Below, piece by piece: positions 1 through 12,066 of a stretch of DNA of 64,000 nt. Under the pieces are notes generated by a model that ran no database searches, was not told the DNA's origin, and saw only the letters and a list, made by a program, of their open reading frames with translations. Each line of letters starts with the position of its first letter. The stretch's first letter is position 1. The translations under genes were made by a program, and so were the position numbers. The stretch is from Asterias rubens (taxonomy: Eukaryota > Echinodermata > Asteroidea > Forcipulatida > Asteriidae). The stretch covers positions 12,129,634-12,193,633 of the forward strand of contig NC_047065.1 of the NCBI RefSeq assembly GCF_902459465.1, in the 5' to 3' direction.

Positions 1-96
1 CAGGTAAATAATATTTTGAGTGTAAACACTTCATCACAACTTTCTAGTTGAATGTCAAGATATAAACAATCTTGCCATCTAGAATTATTCACGTAC

Positions 97-461
97 CTTG
101 AGCCTGTTGTTCAGCAGCCCTCACAAGATGGCTAATAGTACTGCGTATTGCATTTCCACGGAAACCAGGCTTTGACCTTGATGCTGTCTTGACCTTTGTC
201 TGCGGTTTCTTCACCTTCTCTTTGATGGCAGTTACTTCTTTCTTAATGGCACTGATATCGATGTCTCCAGTTTTGCTTTTCTCTGGACTCCTGCTTTGAC
301 TTGGCCCCGATGAATTCGGAGCGTTGGTGTCTACGACCTCAACTGCAGCATGAATTTCCATGAAGTGGTCGGCAATGTCTACTTTTGACTTGGCCATAAA
401 TTGGCACATCTTGCACCTGAACGATACCTCCTCCTGGCTGGCCATCTTGGTCTTTGATCTC
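97..461 (-). CDS. C2H2 zinc-finger protein, first coding exon (gene partial)
   Basis: Seen: on the minus strand an ATG at 445-443 in good context (AAGATGG) opens 116 codons plus one base and ends at a strong donor (CAAG/GTACGT, GT at 96-95). A pyrimidine-rich acceptor (TTTTTATCAG, AG at 463-462) lies just upstream, so the exon probably starts at 461 with a short 5' UTR piece. Residues 11-32 hold one C2H2 finger (C11, C14, H27, H32; spacing C-x2-C-x12-H-x4-H). The rest is Ser/Lys/Pro-rich and basic, likely disordered. The gene continues left of the window. I do not recognise the family; a nucleic-acid-binding role is only inferred from the single finger. No further exon of it was found to the right. 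Confidence 0.6.
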
Positions 462-1449
462 CTGATAAAAAGGATAGTTAAAACAAAATTAGTTGTTTGA
501 TAGCAAAAAGTAATGCAACAATTTGAATTTAAGAAAATTTAGATTTTGCATCTGTTTTTTTTTCTTATTAAGTTCATTTATTTATTTTGGGATTACTTTT
601 TTTGTGGGATCCCCCAAAAAATAAAAAATGAAACAATTATTTATACAATTATTTTGAGAAATATTGTTTTGCTATCCTGAAGGCTTGATCACAAATACAC
701 ATCAGAGTTGATGGAAGAATTTGTAGGCCGAATAAGTAAACTTAGTGCATATTTATGTGCTTCATCAAGACCTCCCTACCGAATATGGATGGTATTTGCC
801 ATTTCAAAATCAAAATTTTCAAAAAGATAGTTTGGCAACTATAATACTGCAGTACAGGCAATGGTAAACATTTTAAAATGCAATAACAAATACAATAGTG
901 GTGGCTGGCATGGCAGGAGACATTTTCTGAAAATAAAAACAAGTTCCTTTATTTTAATAGATGAAAACAAAAATTATTATATAACAAGAGGGTCTCGATC
1001 ACAAAATTTTCTTGTGTACCCCTGTGACTGGGCAGTAATCTGAAACTTTTGCGCTATCAATTTTCATCCAAACTGAGCTGCCGACTGTCGAAAATTAATA
1101 TTCATTTGATTGAAGGTCCATATAATTACTTTCCTACTGCTGACCTAGCCCACGGCACCTTGTTGAGCTAAAAAGGCCGGTTTATAGTCGGTCGTGCAAT
1201 GGTCGCACGATAGTCAGGGCGATGGAAATCTTGACGTACGATAAAAAAAGACGGTTTTTATGCCTCGGCAATGACTATTATAAACTGTTACGCGCGTCAA
1301 GACTTCCAACGATCGACCGACTAGAAACTGACCTTTACTGGGTCTCTTTAAGCATCGGTCTCATCATCACAGTTGTAAAAGAGAGCAATTGGCAGCTCAT
1401 CAAGGTTGGCTACTGGTGACCTTACTCAATCTCACCATCCAAACGAATG

Positions 1450-1633
1450 GCAGTCAACTTGCCACAAAGCAAAACGAATACGAATGTTGACATCACAAAA
1501 TTTGCAACGAATTTCGCTGCAGTTCAGCTCTGCTCAACTCACTTGCGAATATCGCTGCTAAGGATAGTTGTGACGTCAAATTCCTGTCAAATTCGCTTTG
1601 CATTCACATTCACGTTCAAGTGTGAACCGGGTA
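1450..1633. repeat. Dispersed 'GCCGGTTC' element, copy 1 (diverged)
   Basis: Shares the internal blocks GACGTCAAATTC and ACTTGCGAATATCGCTGC with the better preserved copies at 3341-3500 and 28396-28581, and ends in a GTGAACCGGG terminus. Looks like a short nonautonomous DNA element; boundaries are approximate. Confidence 0.45.
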
Positions 1634-1972
1634 AAGTCACCCACTATAATTTACAAAAAAATTGTCAAAGACCCCTACAATTACAAACAAAGACCCCTCA
1701 CTTACAAAGTTGCCCGCCCCCCCCCTAATTAAAGTCACCCCTCACAAAGCCGCCCCTGACTACAGAGTTTCAACTTTGTATGAGATTGAGGGGCGACTTT
1801 GTTAGTTTAGAGAGCGGCTTTGTATTGTGTGTATTGCCTTGAAATTGTAGTTCTAATTAGATGGAAGACTTTGTTATAGGGGGGGGGGGGTCGTTGACTG
1901 GTTTCCCATCTGAATCTAAACAAAATCTACTTTTTTTTTATAATTCAAATTCAAAATTGCGTAAGGTTATAT

Positions 1973-2122
1973 CGCGAATAGCAAAATATCAAGAGAGGGC
2001 GCTGTTGAACCCACACAAAGGTATACGCGTTGCGTGCACGAGTCGTACAAACTGCATAGTAACCGCCCCATATTCCTTCCCACAATGCAGTGCGTTTCTG
2101 AATCGCGATAAACCATTGGTTG
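1973..2122 (-). repeat. Dispersed element also present, interrupted, at 26466-26905
   Basis: The blocks CAAGAGAGGGCGCTGTTGAA and CCATATTCCTTCCCACAA recur in reverse orientation at 26815-26905 and 26490-26525, where the element is split by nested hAT-type MITEs. The uninterrupted copy here lets the empty site be reconstructed. Confidence 0.6.
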
Positions 2123-2170
2123 GAACTTTGAGCTCCTGTCCTGATGGCCTAGCCTGGCTGGGGGTCGGTT

Positions 2171-2221
2171 ACTTCTAGAAACTATAAGGCTCCACAGGGG
2201 AACCTTTTAGTTTCTAGAAGT
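2171..2221. repeat. Short perfect hairpin
   Basis: The 13-base arms ACTTCTAGAAACT (2171-2183) and its complement (2209-2221) flank a 25-base spacer. The flanks GGGGTCGG occur on both sides, so this may be a very small fold-back element. Confidence 0.5.
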
Positions 2222-3340
2222 AGGGGTCGGTATGAAGATTTCTGCAACCACTCGCACGCACGCCCTAAAAAAGTCGAAACCACTTGTGTAACGACTCCCA
2301 ACTCAGCAGAGGAAGGCAGAGCATATATTTCTACCTCCATGGTCAGGCCAAATCGTGCCTCACCACAACAATAATTACAGTAGGGGAACATTAAACAAGC
2401 ACTAATAGTAATATATAAGAAAGCAGCGCTCGGCCAGGTGCATGCTCTATATATATATATGGCAAAAATTAACACAACTCCTTGCCGCTTCACCGCTTCA
2501 GCCTTTTGTACTTGTTCCCGCACCACACATTCTCGTTATTTACCACCCTCAAAATTCAAGCAATTTAAGTGAACTTGCATCACTAAATGCACCGACAAAG
2601 TCCTCGAATTCCATAGTATTCTGTGACAGTACCTCGAAGACTTACCGTGCGCTGAAGAAAGTGGAAAAGTGGCACTTTGAAGTCGTCAATTGGTGGAAAG
2701 ATATTAGCCTCCAAACAGACGCAAGGAGGAAAAGAACGACTACATCCACTGGGTGGTCCCAACAGTACGACGTGTATTGTGCTTACAAGCCGCGTAGTCT
2801 GGCGGGTACCAGTGCAGGTTAAGCGTCACGCGACTGCTGGTGATAACGTTTGTGTGTGGCAAACATAGCTTAATTTATGCAAGATTGTTTTCTGTCTGCT
2901 TGCGCTGCATGCTGTGTGTGTGCCTTTTAGGGGCGTGGGGAGGGGGAGGTTTGACAAACTTTTCTTTTTAATTCATTCACCTTGTTTTTAGTTACATGTA
3001 GGTGGTTTTTTTTAGCTGTAGTACATAAAATAATGTCCTGTTTGGTGGCATTCTGATTTGCCAACCATCAATTTGTCATCCCCATTGATCTTTTTTCCCC
3101 AAGTTTCCCTCAGAATAATAATCAATATAACAAAATTAACAAATCAAATCAATTCAAATCGAAATTGTTTTGACCAACCCGCCCAAAGTTTTGATTTTTA
3201 ATTGCATCACATCACAATCTACATGTATACCTTGAAGAACAACGGAATCCCTCATCTAAACTAGTTTTACGCATCGGTCTTCAACATGTTTTAAGTATCA
3301 GGAATGCATGATCTTCTTAGCTGGGTATTTGTTGTTCCTC

Positions 3341-3500
3341 TTAAGCCTGGTTCATACTTCCTGCGGATGCGAATGCGATATGAATGTTGATGTCACAAAT
3401 TCGCACTGAGATGAGTTGCCCTCATCTCACTTGCAAATATCACTGCGAAATAAGGGTGTGGCGTCAAATTCACGTCAACTTCGCTTCTCATTCGCATTCG
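3341..3500. repeat. Dispersed 'GCCGGTTC' element, copy 2
   Basis: Begins TTAAGCCTGGTTCATACTTC and ends in a run of GCATTCGC. It matches the copies at 28396-28581 and 39548-39626 in the terminal motif and the internal GTCACAA/GACGTCA blocks. Confidence 0.55.
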
Positions 3501-4168
3501 CTTTATTCCGTTGTATTATTATACATACTGAATATTGAATATTAATTATTATATCATTTGACCCAACCCATCCACAGTTTTAAGGGGACAACCGAAATTG
3601 TTCAACATTGACTAATCCGAATGTCCCCAATATAGTGGAACAGCGATGCCAATCACTCTTTTTACAAACCCCTTTAAAGATATGTACTCTCAATGGTTAT
3701 GAAAATGTTACATGATTAATTTTGTTTCTCAATAATACCCCAGAAAGAAACTCATTTGAAAAATGATAAACATGTTTCTGACAAAGGTAATAAAAAAAAG
3801 TGTTATTCAAATGACACACATAGTGATGAAATAAAGCAAACAGAACACTTTGATTACAAACCTCAGTTATATAATTTTAGTTTTATTATTAGATAATTTC
3901 CCCAAACTCATTGAAACTCTAGTCTCAAAAATGGAGGCTTTATTTTCCTTATAACCCTAACCAAATGTAATGAAGCTTTTGCAAAATTACAAGCACAAAC
4001 ACTTCATAACCTCACATTTTGTGTTTGAGTTCTGAAAAATATCAGAATAATCTAATACAATAAAATTGTTTACCCAGGTTTATTCAAATTGGGCAGTGTC
4101 AGTTCCTTTTGTCAATAAACCCTGATAAAAGGGAGACACAGCCAGAAAAAGACAATTGAATTCCTCCT

Positions 4169-4324
4169 GGACCCAACTTCATTGAGCTACTTAAGCAATC
4201 TGCTTAGCATTAATTAGCAGGAACCACAAAAATGTACATGTGACACAGTATTCTGCTTGGTAACCTTATTCTGCTTAGCATACATTATGCTTTATGCTTA
4301 AGCAGATCCATGAATTTGGGCCCT
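4169..4324. repeat. Dispersed 'GGGCCCAATTTCAT' inverted-repeat element
   Basis: Starts GGACCCAACTTCATTGAGCT and ends in the complement, ATGAATTTGGGCCC. The TGCTTAGCAT core is shared with the copies at 19929-20170, 31042-31248, 38938-39128, 48019-48278 and 59056-59302. A second half-copy starts at 4348 and is cut by the MITE at 4370. Confidence 0.55.
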
Positions 4325-4369
4325 GATAGTGGTTTGTGAGCACACCCGGGTCCAATTTCATAGAGTTGC

Positions 4370-4755
4370 TTAAAGGCAGTGGACACTATTGGTGATCGTC
4401 AACGACTAGCCTTCACAGTTGGTGTATCTCAACATATGCATAAAATAACAAACCTGTGCAAATTTGAGCTCAATCGGTCATCGAACTTGCAAGATAATAA
4501 TAAAAGGAAAAACACCCTTGTCACACAAAGTTGTGTGCGTTTAGATGGTTGATTTTGAGACCTCAAGTTCTAAATCTGAGGTCTCGAAATCAAATCCGTG
4601 GAAAATTACTTCTTTCTCGAAAACTACGTCACTTCAGAGGGAGCTATTTCTCACAATGTTTTATACCATCAACCTATCCCCATTACTCGTCACCAAGAAA
4701 GGTTTTATGCTAATAATTATTTTGAGTAATTACCAAAAGTGTCCACTGCCTTTAA
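4370..4755 (+). mobile_element. TTAA-flanked MITE, family A, copy 1
   Basis: Begins TTAAAGGCAGTGGACACTAT and ends with its complement, giving inverted ends flanked by TTAA, the target site typical of piggyBac-type elements. About 385 bp with no coding capacity. The internal blocks GAGACCTCA and TCACTTCAGAGGGAGC are diagnostic of the family, which has about twelve copies in this window. Confidence 0.75.
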
Positions 4756-6275
4756 GCCAAAAATAGTACTTTTAAAACAATTGTCTGCTAATCCCTAAAG
4801 GAATACACCATCTGAATCAGAATCAAATATGAGGGCTTAAAAAGCTCATATCTTTTTACAAAACGGAACCACTATACTTCGAAGTGAAAAGTTTCTGTAC
4901 ATTCTTAATACTATCGAAAGCTGATGTAGGCTTCTTACAAAAAGGTTTTTGTAATTAAATTTTAAGAGAGATGACCAAACATATACCTTCCCATTAAGCT
5001 TGTTACATTTAACAAGTAATTGTTCGTTCAAAGCAGTGGGATTTAGTTTTTGATTTCTGGAGGGAGAAAGTTGTGTCTGCTTCGGAAAATTCGAAAAAAA
5101 CAAGCTGCTTCTGTGCTCATCGAGGACACATAAATAATTTCTTTTGAAACAAAAAATACAGTGTTGTGGAGCCCTTTTCTGTAGCTCAGGAAACACACTA
5201 CGACCTCATTGTTTTAGCCCCCTATAAAACACCCTATGCCCATTGGACTGGTGCAGATGACTCAAGGGCGTTGCTCGCACCACATAACGTTCTTAACTCG
5301 TATGTTCATTGATTTACTGAGGTAAGAAACCTTTTTCTAAAATGAGTTGAAACTATAATTCAGTTTCCCAACATGAGTTTCATTTCCGTCTTCCGTTAGT
5401 CTAGTTTTATTTCTGAGTGAAACATAACAAATAGTGGAGAATAAGGGTTAGTGAAACATAACAACAGTTTTTTAAGTGCAATATCCATTCCAATGAGGAA
5501 GCCTAGCAGCGTGCAATTAAATTTAATGAGCTGACTGTGATGTCATTTGAAACCCTCTGCAAGGAAAGGATTCAGTGGTTTGGGTTGGGTCTTGGAAGTT
5601 GAGACGTCAACGGCAGCTCCAAATATTTGCTTCTTTAACAAGCTTTTCCAACTTGACCATTTTAAGCAAGGCTGCAAAATAAACAAACACAAATGTATAC
5701 AAATAACAATCAACAGATGTATCAATTGTATCAGTGATAAAGATAATTGAATTGTACCCAAACACTGTTTTGTAGAGGTACTGTTAACGCAGTGCATCGC
5801 CTGTACTTGATAATTGATCCATTTACTTGATCCCTCTGCTCCTGCTTCCCAGGTTGTATCCTGAACTTGGGTGTGATCCCGGGCTAAAGGGCATTTACAG
5901 TCAGGTTGTATGGCTTCTGACTGGAATCCCTCAAACAAGGATAATCAGTCCCGCTCTAGTAAACTTTTCTTTGTTTAACCCAAAACTTTATTTGGGATAT
6001 GCATTTTCCAAGGAACTATAAACACCACAATAGCTGCAAACTGTAAGAGTTTTTAACATTTGCAAGACTAGAACAATATAAATCAGTGTTCAAGATGAAC
6101 CTATTACGCCGAACTATAAACAACACGATTGCTTCAAATTATTAGAGTTTCTTTAATTTGAAGAGACAAGTAAACAAGAAAACACTCAGCCAACGACTCT
6201 CAGCTAATAAAAGCCATTGAAGCGTGCAGGTTTTTTTCACAACGGCAGCCAATGCAGGGGGTCTATATTTCTGGT
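4756..6275. other. Intergenic, nothing recognised
   Basis: AT-rich sequence with short unconserved frames on both strands. I see no motif, RNA gene or repeat family that I can name. Confidence 0.4.
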
Positions 6276-7079
6276 GTGTCATGGCCTAGCAGTTAAGAGC
6301 ACCAGATTCAAACTACATGTATGGTGTTTCTGATCAGCAGAGTGTAGGTTTGAGACCCTGTGTCAAAACTATGATGCTTCGTCCTTCGGATGGGACAGTA
6401 AGCCGTTGGTTTTGTGTGTTGTGTAACGCACATTAAAGAACCAAGTGCACTTATCAAATAGAAAAGGGGTATGCCTCGGTGTTCATGGTTTGATTGGCAG
6501 CATATTGGGCCACAGCAGACTGCATGGTGCTATGTAAAAGGAGGTCTCATAATTCAAACGCAGTCCAAAAATATCCTGCAGGAAAACACTTTATGTTAAA
6601 GACAGTGGACACTATTGGTAATTATCAAAGACTAGTCTCCACAGTTGGTGTATCTCAACATATGCATAAAAAAACAAACCTGTGAAAATTTGAGCTCAAT
6701 CGGTCGTCGAATTTGCGAGATAATAATGAAAGAAAAAACACCCTTGTCACACGTAGTTGAATTGTGTGCTTTCTGATGCTTGATTTCGAGACCTCAAGTT
6801 CTAAACTTGAGGTCTCAAAATCAAATTCGTGGAAAATTACTTCTTTCTTGAAAACTACGTCACTTCAGAGGGAGCTGTTTCTCACAATGTTTTATACCAT
6901 CAACCTCTCCCCATTACTCATCACCAAGAAAGGTTTTATGATAATAATTATTTTGAGTAATTACCAATAGTGTCCACTGCCTTTAAAGCACCTTGAGCGT
7001 CACTGAGTGAAAAATATGCTCGCTATGTGAGCGTCAGTCATGGCGGACACCGGCGCCTTATAAATTTTCATTATTATTA
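6276..7079 (+). mobile_element. tRNA-derived SINE, split by a MITE
   Basis: A tRNA-like head at 6276-6360 carries an A-box-like TGGCCTAGCAGTTA and a degenerate B box near 6348. The body shares CTTCGTCCTTCGGATGGGA and AAAGAACC..GTGCACTTATC with the copy at 47482. A family-A MITE (6596-6987) interrupts it. The 3' part (6988-7079) ends in CTTATAAATTTTCATTATTATTAT, the ATT-repeat tail seen in other copies. The tail touches the eIF6 stop codon on the opposite strand. tRNA origin is inferred from the A/B boxes. Confidence 0.65.
6596..6987 (+). mobile_element. TTAA-flanked MITE, family A, copy 2
   Basis: TTAAAGACAGTGGACACTAT at the left, CCACTGCCTTTAA at the right, same internal blocks as copy 1. 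It is inserted inside the SINE 6276-7079, so it is younger than that SINE. Confidence 0.75.
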
Positions 7080-10000
7080 TAAGAAGCCACCATTATCGTT
7101 GTTATATACCAACCTGTCTACAAGAGTCTCTCTCATCGTTGAGGCAATGTGACTAGGCTGGGCATCTGACAACTTGAAGACGTTTTCTACCACTGAAAGT
7201 TCAGTACTCGTTGTGTCCAGACCACAGAATGCACACCAATCGTTCACGACCATCCCGCCTCCAATAACATCACTGCCTCTGTTTACTGTACCTGCCTGTG
7301 ATGAACAAAAACAGGTGCAAATTTTTGTAAAATATCTTAAAACCCACAGGGATTGGTTTAAAGAGAGTGGACACTTTTGGTAATTGTCAAAGACCAATCT
7401 TCTCACTTGGTGTATCTCAACATATGCACAAAATAACAAACCTGTGAATATTTGAACTCATTTAGTCGTCGAAGTTGCGAGATAATAATGGGAGAAAAAA
7501 ACACCCTTGTCACACGAAGTTGTGTGCTTTCAGACGCTTGATTTCGGGACCTCAAAATCTAATTCTGAGGTCTCAAAATCAAATTCAAATATTGTAGTGG
7601 AAAATTACCTCTTTCTTGAAAACTACGTTACTTCAGAGGGAGCCGTATCTCACAATGTTTTATACTATCAACAGCTCTCCATTGCTTAGTACCAAGTAAG
7701 TTTTTTCTGCTAACAACTATATTGAGTAATTACCAATAGTGTCCACTGCTTTCGAAGCTTAGAAATTTTACAAGACTATAAACAATCTTACAGTGTATTA
7801 CAAGTGTATTTTTCTCATAAATTCTTATGACTTACAACGAGAGGAACTTGTAAAAGAGACGACAGCTCATCCTGGTCTTCAATTTTAGTTTTGGGATGAA
7901 CCTGAATACAAACAGATAAATAACCAGCATTGATTAAACCAGTATGTCAATAGTTATAATAAAAAAATACCAGAATTTCTTTGTTGGAAAATAACCTGTA
8001 AACAAAATCAGCAATGATTTTTTTAGTGCAACATGGGTGGTGCGACAAGGTTTCTGCGCCTTGAACACCCAGCAGGGTGGATACGTGCGCATTAAAAGTC
8101 TTCTTATTATTATTATTATTATTCTTATTATCCTCTGAGCTCTCGCAATATCACTTATGTGTGAATCATGAGTTTTAAAATGCAGGCATTCTAATTTTAA
8201 ATTTTTTGTTTGTCCTTCACAATCATCAGACCAATTATTATTAAATAGCATTCTCTCCTTAAAATCTTCTGAAGCCAACAACATGAAGGGTCAGCCGTTG
8301 TACTCGATAAAATAATTAACCCAAGCTTTCCCCCAAGGACCAAATATCATGCCTGAGAATGTCAAACAAAATGGCATTTTACCCCACTTTAACTTGAGGT
8401 TAGATACTTGGTAATTCCCCCCCACCCACTTTTATTTTAAGAAGTCTCTAGCAACTGGGAAATAAGTACATCTCAAAACTAAATTTGACAGTGGAACCCC
8501 TCTTTTAAAACACCACTGAGAGTTTTAAAAGTGCAGGCATTTTTAACTGCATATAAGAGGAAACGACTGGTCACACTTATTTTGTGTACAGTGATTTTCA
8601 GTTTTCTATGGCACTGTTTTAAAAATAAATGAAGAAATCAGCTGAAAGTTACATATGCCTGACAGTGATTTCTGCTTTCATCATTGCCACTACTGGTATT
8701 AACTCTACACACATATAAACTTACCAGGCCACCTCTGTTGCTAAAAATACAGTAGCTGCCGACCAAGACATTTTCTGCGACCATTTGTCGGAAAACTTCA
8801 ACCTTCAAAACGTCAGTGAGAATTTCCTCTGTCTCCTATTAAATTAAGGATAAAAGAAGAATGTCAATTAATCATTTGTGGACATGGCTTAGCACTGGTT
8901 ATCATTCACTTGTAGCTCCCTTCACATTTTAAAGGTAAAAAGAAGCAAATGGCATTCTTACCTCCTCCATAATTTTATTTTTGTTTTTAATATGTGGCAG
9001 AGGGTGTCCCTCAAATCTTCCTGTACTTAACCAATCTTTACACACTCTTATCCTCTTGTACAGAAGTAACTTCACCCTAAAATCCTCTAAAGAATTCCTG
9101 AATTTCCCAGAACACAACAAAGTCACATGGAGTTATATGCTTCAAACATAACTACGAATACCTTGTAAAAACAAGTGTGCATTTTGAGACACCTTGGATG
9201 TGATAAAAACTGCACATTATTTTCATTGTTACAAGACACATAAAGCCAAATATGGTAGCCTTCCCCTTGCTTTTAGTGTTTTGTCATCTTGAACCATAGA
9301 GTCTCTTTGCTTAAACCAACTAGCTTAATGCTTGAACTATCCCACTTTTCCTACAGCTCATTGCAGAAGTTTACACTTCAACCAATTTGTTGTCTCCTAC
9401 GCCAAGCGTAAACGTCAGCATTGCGATCTTACCCTGTCTAAGTCAGGATTTACCAATGCTACGTAGTCGTTGCAGCAAATGACATTCCCTAAGGCCGACA
9501 GCTTCTCTTCTACTCTCTGAAGTGCAACAGAATCCGGCAGTGAGTTTCTTAAGTGCTGCAGCTCTTGATCTGTTGTGCTGTTTGGAACCAAGAGTCCATG
9601 TCTGTTGCCTGTAAATAGATTGTCAGAGATCCTTATTTTAAAAGTGAAAAGAGTTTGGGTTATTTTTCAAAAAAAGGAATATCTTTACCGGTTTACCTGT
9701 AGAATCAGGCTGTGCATAATGAAGGCTAAATTAAGCTTTTAAAACGCCCATCCATATTCACACAAAAACTTACTGCAAAAGTACTGAATTTGCAAAGTCA
9801 AATATGCCACTTTTTAAGACATTTGTTTGATTGTGAATGAACAACTGCAGCTGTTGATTTATTCCAAACATACCAGACTCCCTGTGTGAAGTTGTTCTTA
9901 CGAATTCTAGTCGTATCGTGTTCCTTACTTATCTTTGAGTGATGGCCCCTTAGTCCCTTTAGATTTCTTGACATGTCAAATAGAAATAGCTTGTCTGGAA

Positions 10001-11420
10001 GAGAATCCTGGAGCCTATACATCACTTTGGATACTTGTATGAGGTCACCCCGCAGTCTTCTGTGGGCAGTATTGTTTTGGTACCTTCATGGTTTGCGTTG
10101 CAGCAACTACCCACACTTTTTGTGTGGCCAACCATCTGAATCATTGAATCCAAGGACTCAGAGAGTTGGCTACACATGTGGGGCTATGCAGTAAAACCAG
10201 TAATGTTTTACAGATGGTTGTTTGTCGAACAAATTTCAGACTCATTTCAGTCATTTAAAGGGAATGCTTACCCACGCATAATCTCCCAACGATGCGGCAT
10301 CCTGCAATTGAAGTATGAACAACAGGAATAACATCTGCGAGCTCTCCTTCAAACACACTGTGAATACAAAGAAAACAATTGTGTTACCTGTGAAATCCTA
10401 TTTGTTTTAGTCAAATAAATAATTATAATAATAATTTATTGTTTTGTTTTGGCGACCACCACCTTGCAAAAAAAATCAGCACATGTGCTAATTTATAGAA
10501 ATATATGATACAATATATAAATTCAACTGTGAAAGTGTCAGATCAGCTGAACACACAGTCTTCTTGTTGAGAAAACTGCAAAACAACTGCTGCAGTTTTT
10601 CATCAACGATTAATGAGGTAACATCGGTAGAGACGGGGTACTAGCTACCATCAACCAAATCTCTTAAGGTTCAACATTGGAAAAGTTTCCGTATGGCGCC
10701 ACCACTTTTTCATTCGAAATAAAATAATATAGTATCTAATTTACCTGATTGATATATCCCTTTTTGTAAAAATGAGTGAAAAAGTGGTGGCGCCATACGG
10801 AAAGTTATCCTCAACATTCACCGCTCGACACACCACAAACATTTGATTGAATCTCCAAGACTCGCCTTGAACCGAGGTGAGTTTGGACATTCATCCAAAT
10901 CCATTAATTAACTTGTTTAGTTTTCTTAATATCAACACGTCATCACAACTACAAAAAATTACAATTATTTAGATTAGAAAAGCTTTCAAAATATTGTCAA
11001 CAAACATGAGACACCATTATTATATTTAATTTTAATAGGAAATTTTTTTTTTTTTTTTTTTACACTTTATTATTATAATATTAATATGATATTCAATTTT
11101 AATTAATAATAAATAACAAAAAAGGAATTAATAATGTCAACCAAAACAATAATTTATACATTCAATTAATTAATTTAGTATTTTTACAAAGTTTGTTCAT
11201 GATCATATAATTATAAAGAACTATCAGGCAAAACAGAGCTTCCAAAGTAAAACCATGGAGGAATGTAAAACTATCAAAACTTTTTTTTAATAACTTTTCA
11301 GGGGCCTACCTACCTGTAAAATGTTTCTGAAGCTCCAATTGCTGCCAAGCAATACGCATTTGTCAATTTGGCAAACACTCCGATTTCATTGCTGTTTTCA
11401 AACTGTGCACGAACGGCCAT
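7077..11420 (-). CDS. EIF6: Eukaryotic translation initiation factor 6 (60S anti-association factor)
   Basis: Six minus-strand exons: 11420-11314, 10357-10272, 9608-9433, 8835-8725, 7901-7836, 7295-7077. All introns are GT-AG, phases agree, and the total is 765 nt (254 aa; family about 245). The N-terminus [20 protein letters not shown], the block [19 protein letters not shown] and the C-terminal [33 protein letters not shown] are unmistakable eIF6. The family is a pentein-fold protein that binds the 60S subunit, blocks premature joining to 40S and acts in nucleolar pre-60S maturation. Start chosen because it matches the invariant N-terminus. The C-terminus carries about nine extra residues (YNNDNGGFL) and its TAA lies in the ATT tail of an antisense SINE. 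It is divergent from CFAP418 across a 646 bp interval. Introns carry MITEs (7367-7756, 10679-10810). Confidence 0.96.
7367..7756 (+). mobile_element. TTAA-type MITE, family A, copy 3
   Basis: The left end TTTAAAGAGAGTGGACACTT and the right end AGTGTCCACTGC retain family-A ends; the right TTAA is degraded to TTCGAAG. It lies in the last eIF6 intron, about 70 bp from the exon 6 acceptor. Confidence 0.65.
8035..8130 (+). mobile_element. Retroelement 3' tail with ATT repeat, copy 1
   Basis: GCGCCTTGAACACCCAGCAG followed by GTGCGCATTAAAAGTCTT and (ATT)n. The same unit occurs inverted at 41762-41840. It looks like a truncated LINE/SINE 3' end in an eIF6 intron. Confidence 0.5.
10679..10810. mobile_element. 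hAT-type palindromic MITE, family C, copy 1
   Basis: A 132 bp fold-back element whose ends GGAAAAGTTTCCGTATGGCG and CGCCATACGGAAAGTTATCC are near-complements. It is flanked by an exact 8 bp direct repeat TCAACATT (10671-10678 and 10811-10818), the target-duplication length of hAT transposons. It lies in eIF6 intron 1. Confidence 0.8.
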
Positions 11421-12066
11421 TTTGTGGCTGATATGTGACAATCTTTTGATTGAAATATAGAGAGGATTGTTAATTTTACGTTTTCACAACTGTAGGCTGT
11501 GCTTTCTAATCACACAAATATTGGGAACCGTTATTTCGTTGGCAAAATAAAGAGCGCATGCAATTGAGTTACAATCCTATTGTGCAACAGCAAAATACCG
11601 TGCAAACCACATGTAGCACTATGAGAGCGGTACCCGGACTTCTGTCATGAAGAAATTGCATAGTTTGCTCTTAAGCCTGTACCACACTAAATAGTTAAAC
11701 TTGTTTCAGTCTTGAGGATAAATTTGTCAATGGGGAATCCGGGTAGATTAGTAAGTTTTCCATAATTAGCAAAAAAATGCAAAGAAAGCAAGTGGAAGTT
11801 TCAAATTCACAAAAGAAAAAACTAGATTTCACATGTCACTGCACTACTATGCTCTTTGTATACATTTTTCAGGAGTCTCCAAAAACGACTTAGTAAAGTT
11901 GAGGGGCGGGGCTCGTCCCACTTTTCACCCTTTGACCTCGGAGATATGAATTATTCATTATTGACCAGATGGATCTGAAATCGGTGGAGGATTAAGTTGA
12001 GACTGCCTAATTTTGTCATAATAATGTCCTCTCTGTTCAAATCAAGAGCAATTATTACGTGACAAT
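11421..12066. promoter_or_regulatory. Shared head-to-head promoter interval of eIF6 and CFAP418
   Basis: Only 646 bp separate the eIF6 ATG (11420, minus) from the CFAP418 ATG (12067, plus). A consensus Sp1-type GC box GGGGCGGGGC sits at 11903-11912, with TGACCT nearby at 11933. No TATA box is evident for either gene. Bidirectional use is inferred from geometry; transcription starts are not visible in the sequence. Confidence 0.55.

Larger units (their letters stand above)
462..4168. other. Intergenic, repeat-bearing, no gene recognised
   Basis: Open frames here are short and lack conserved motifs. The stretch holds copies of dispersed elements (1450-1633, 1973-2122, 3341-3500), a small hairpin at 2171-2221, an AT dinucleotide run near 2444-2460, and poly-C and poly-G tracts near 1710 and 1880. 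A possible fold-back element spans about 1166-1345 (GTCGGTCG near the left end, CGACCGAC near the right). A noncoding first exon of the zinc-finger gene could lie here but I cannot locate it. Confidence 0.5.
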
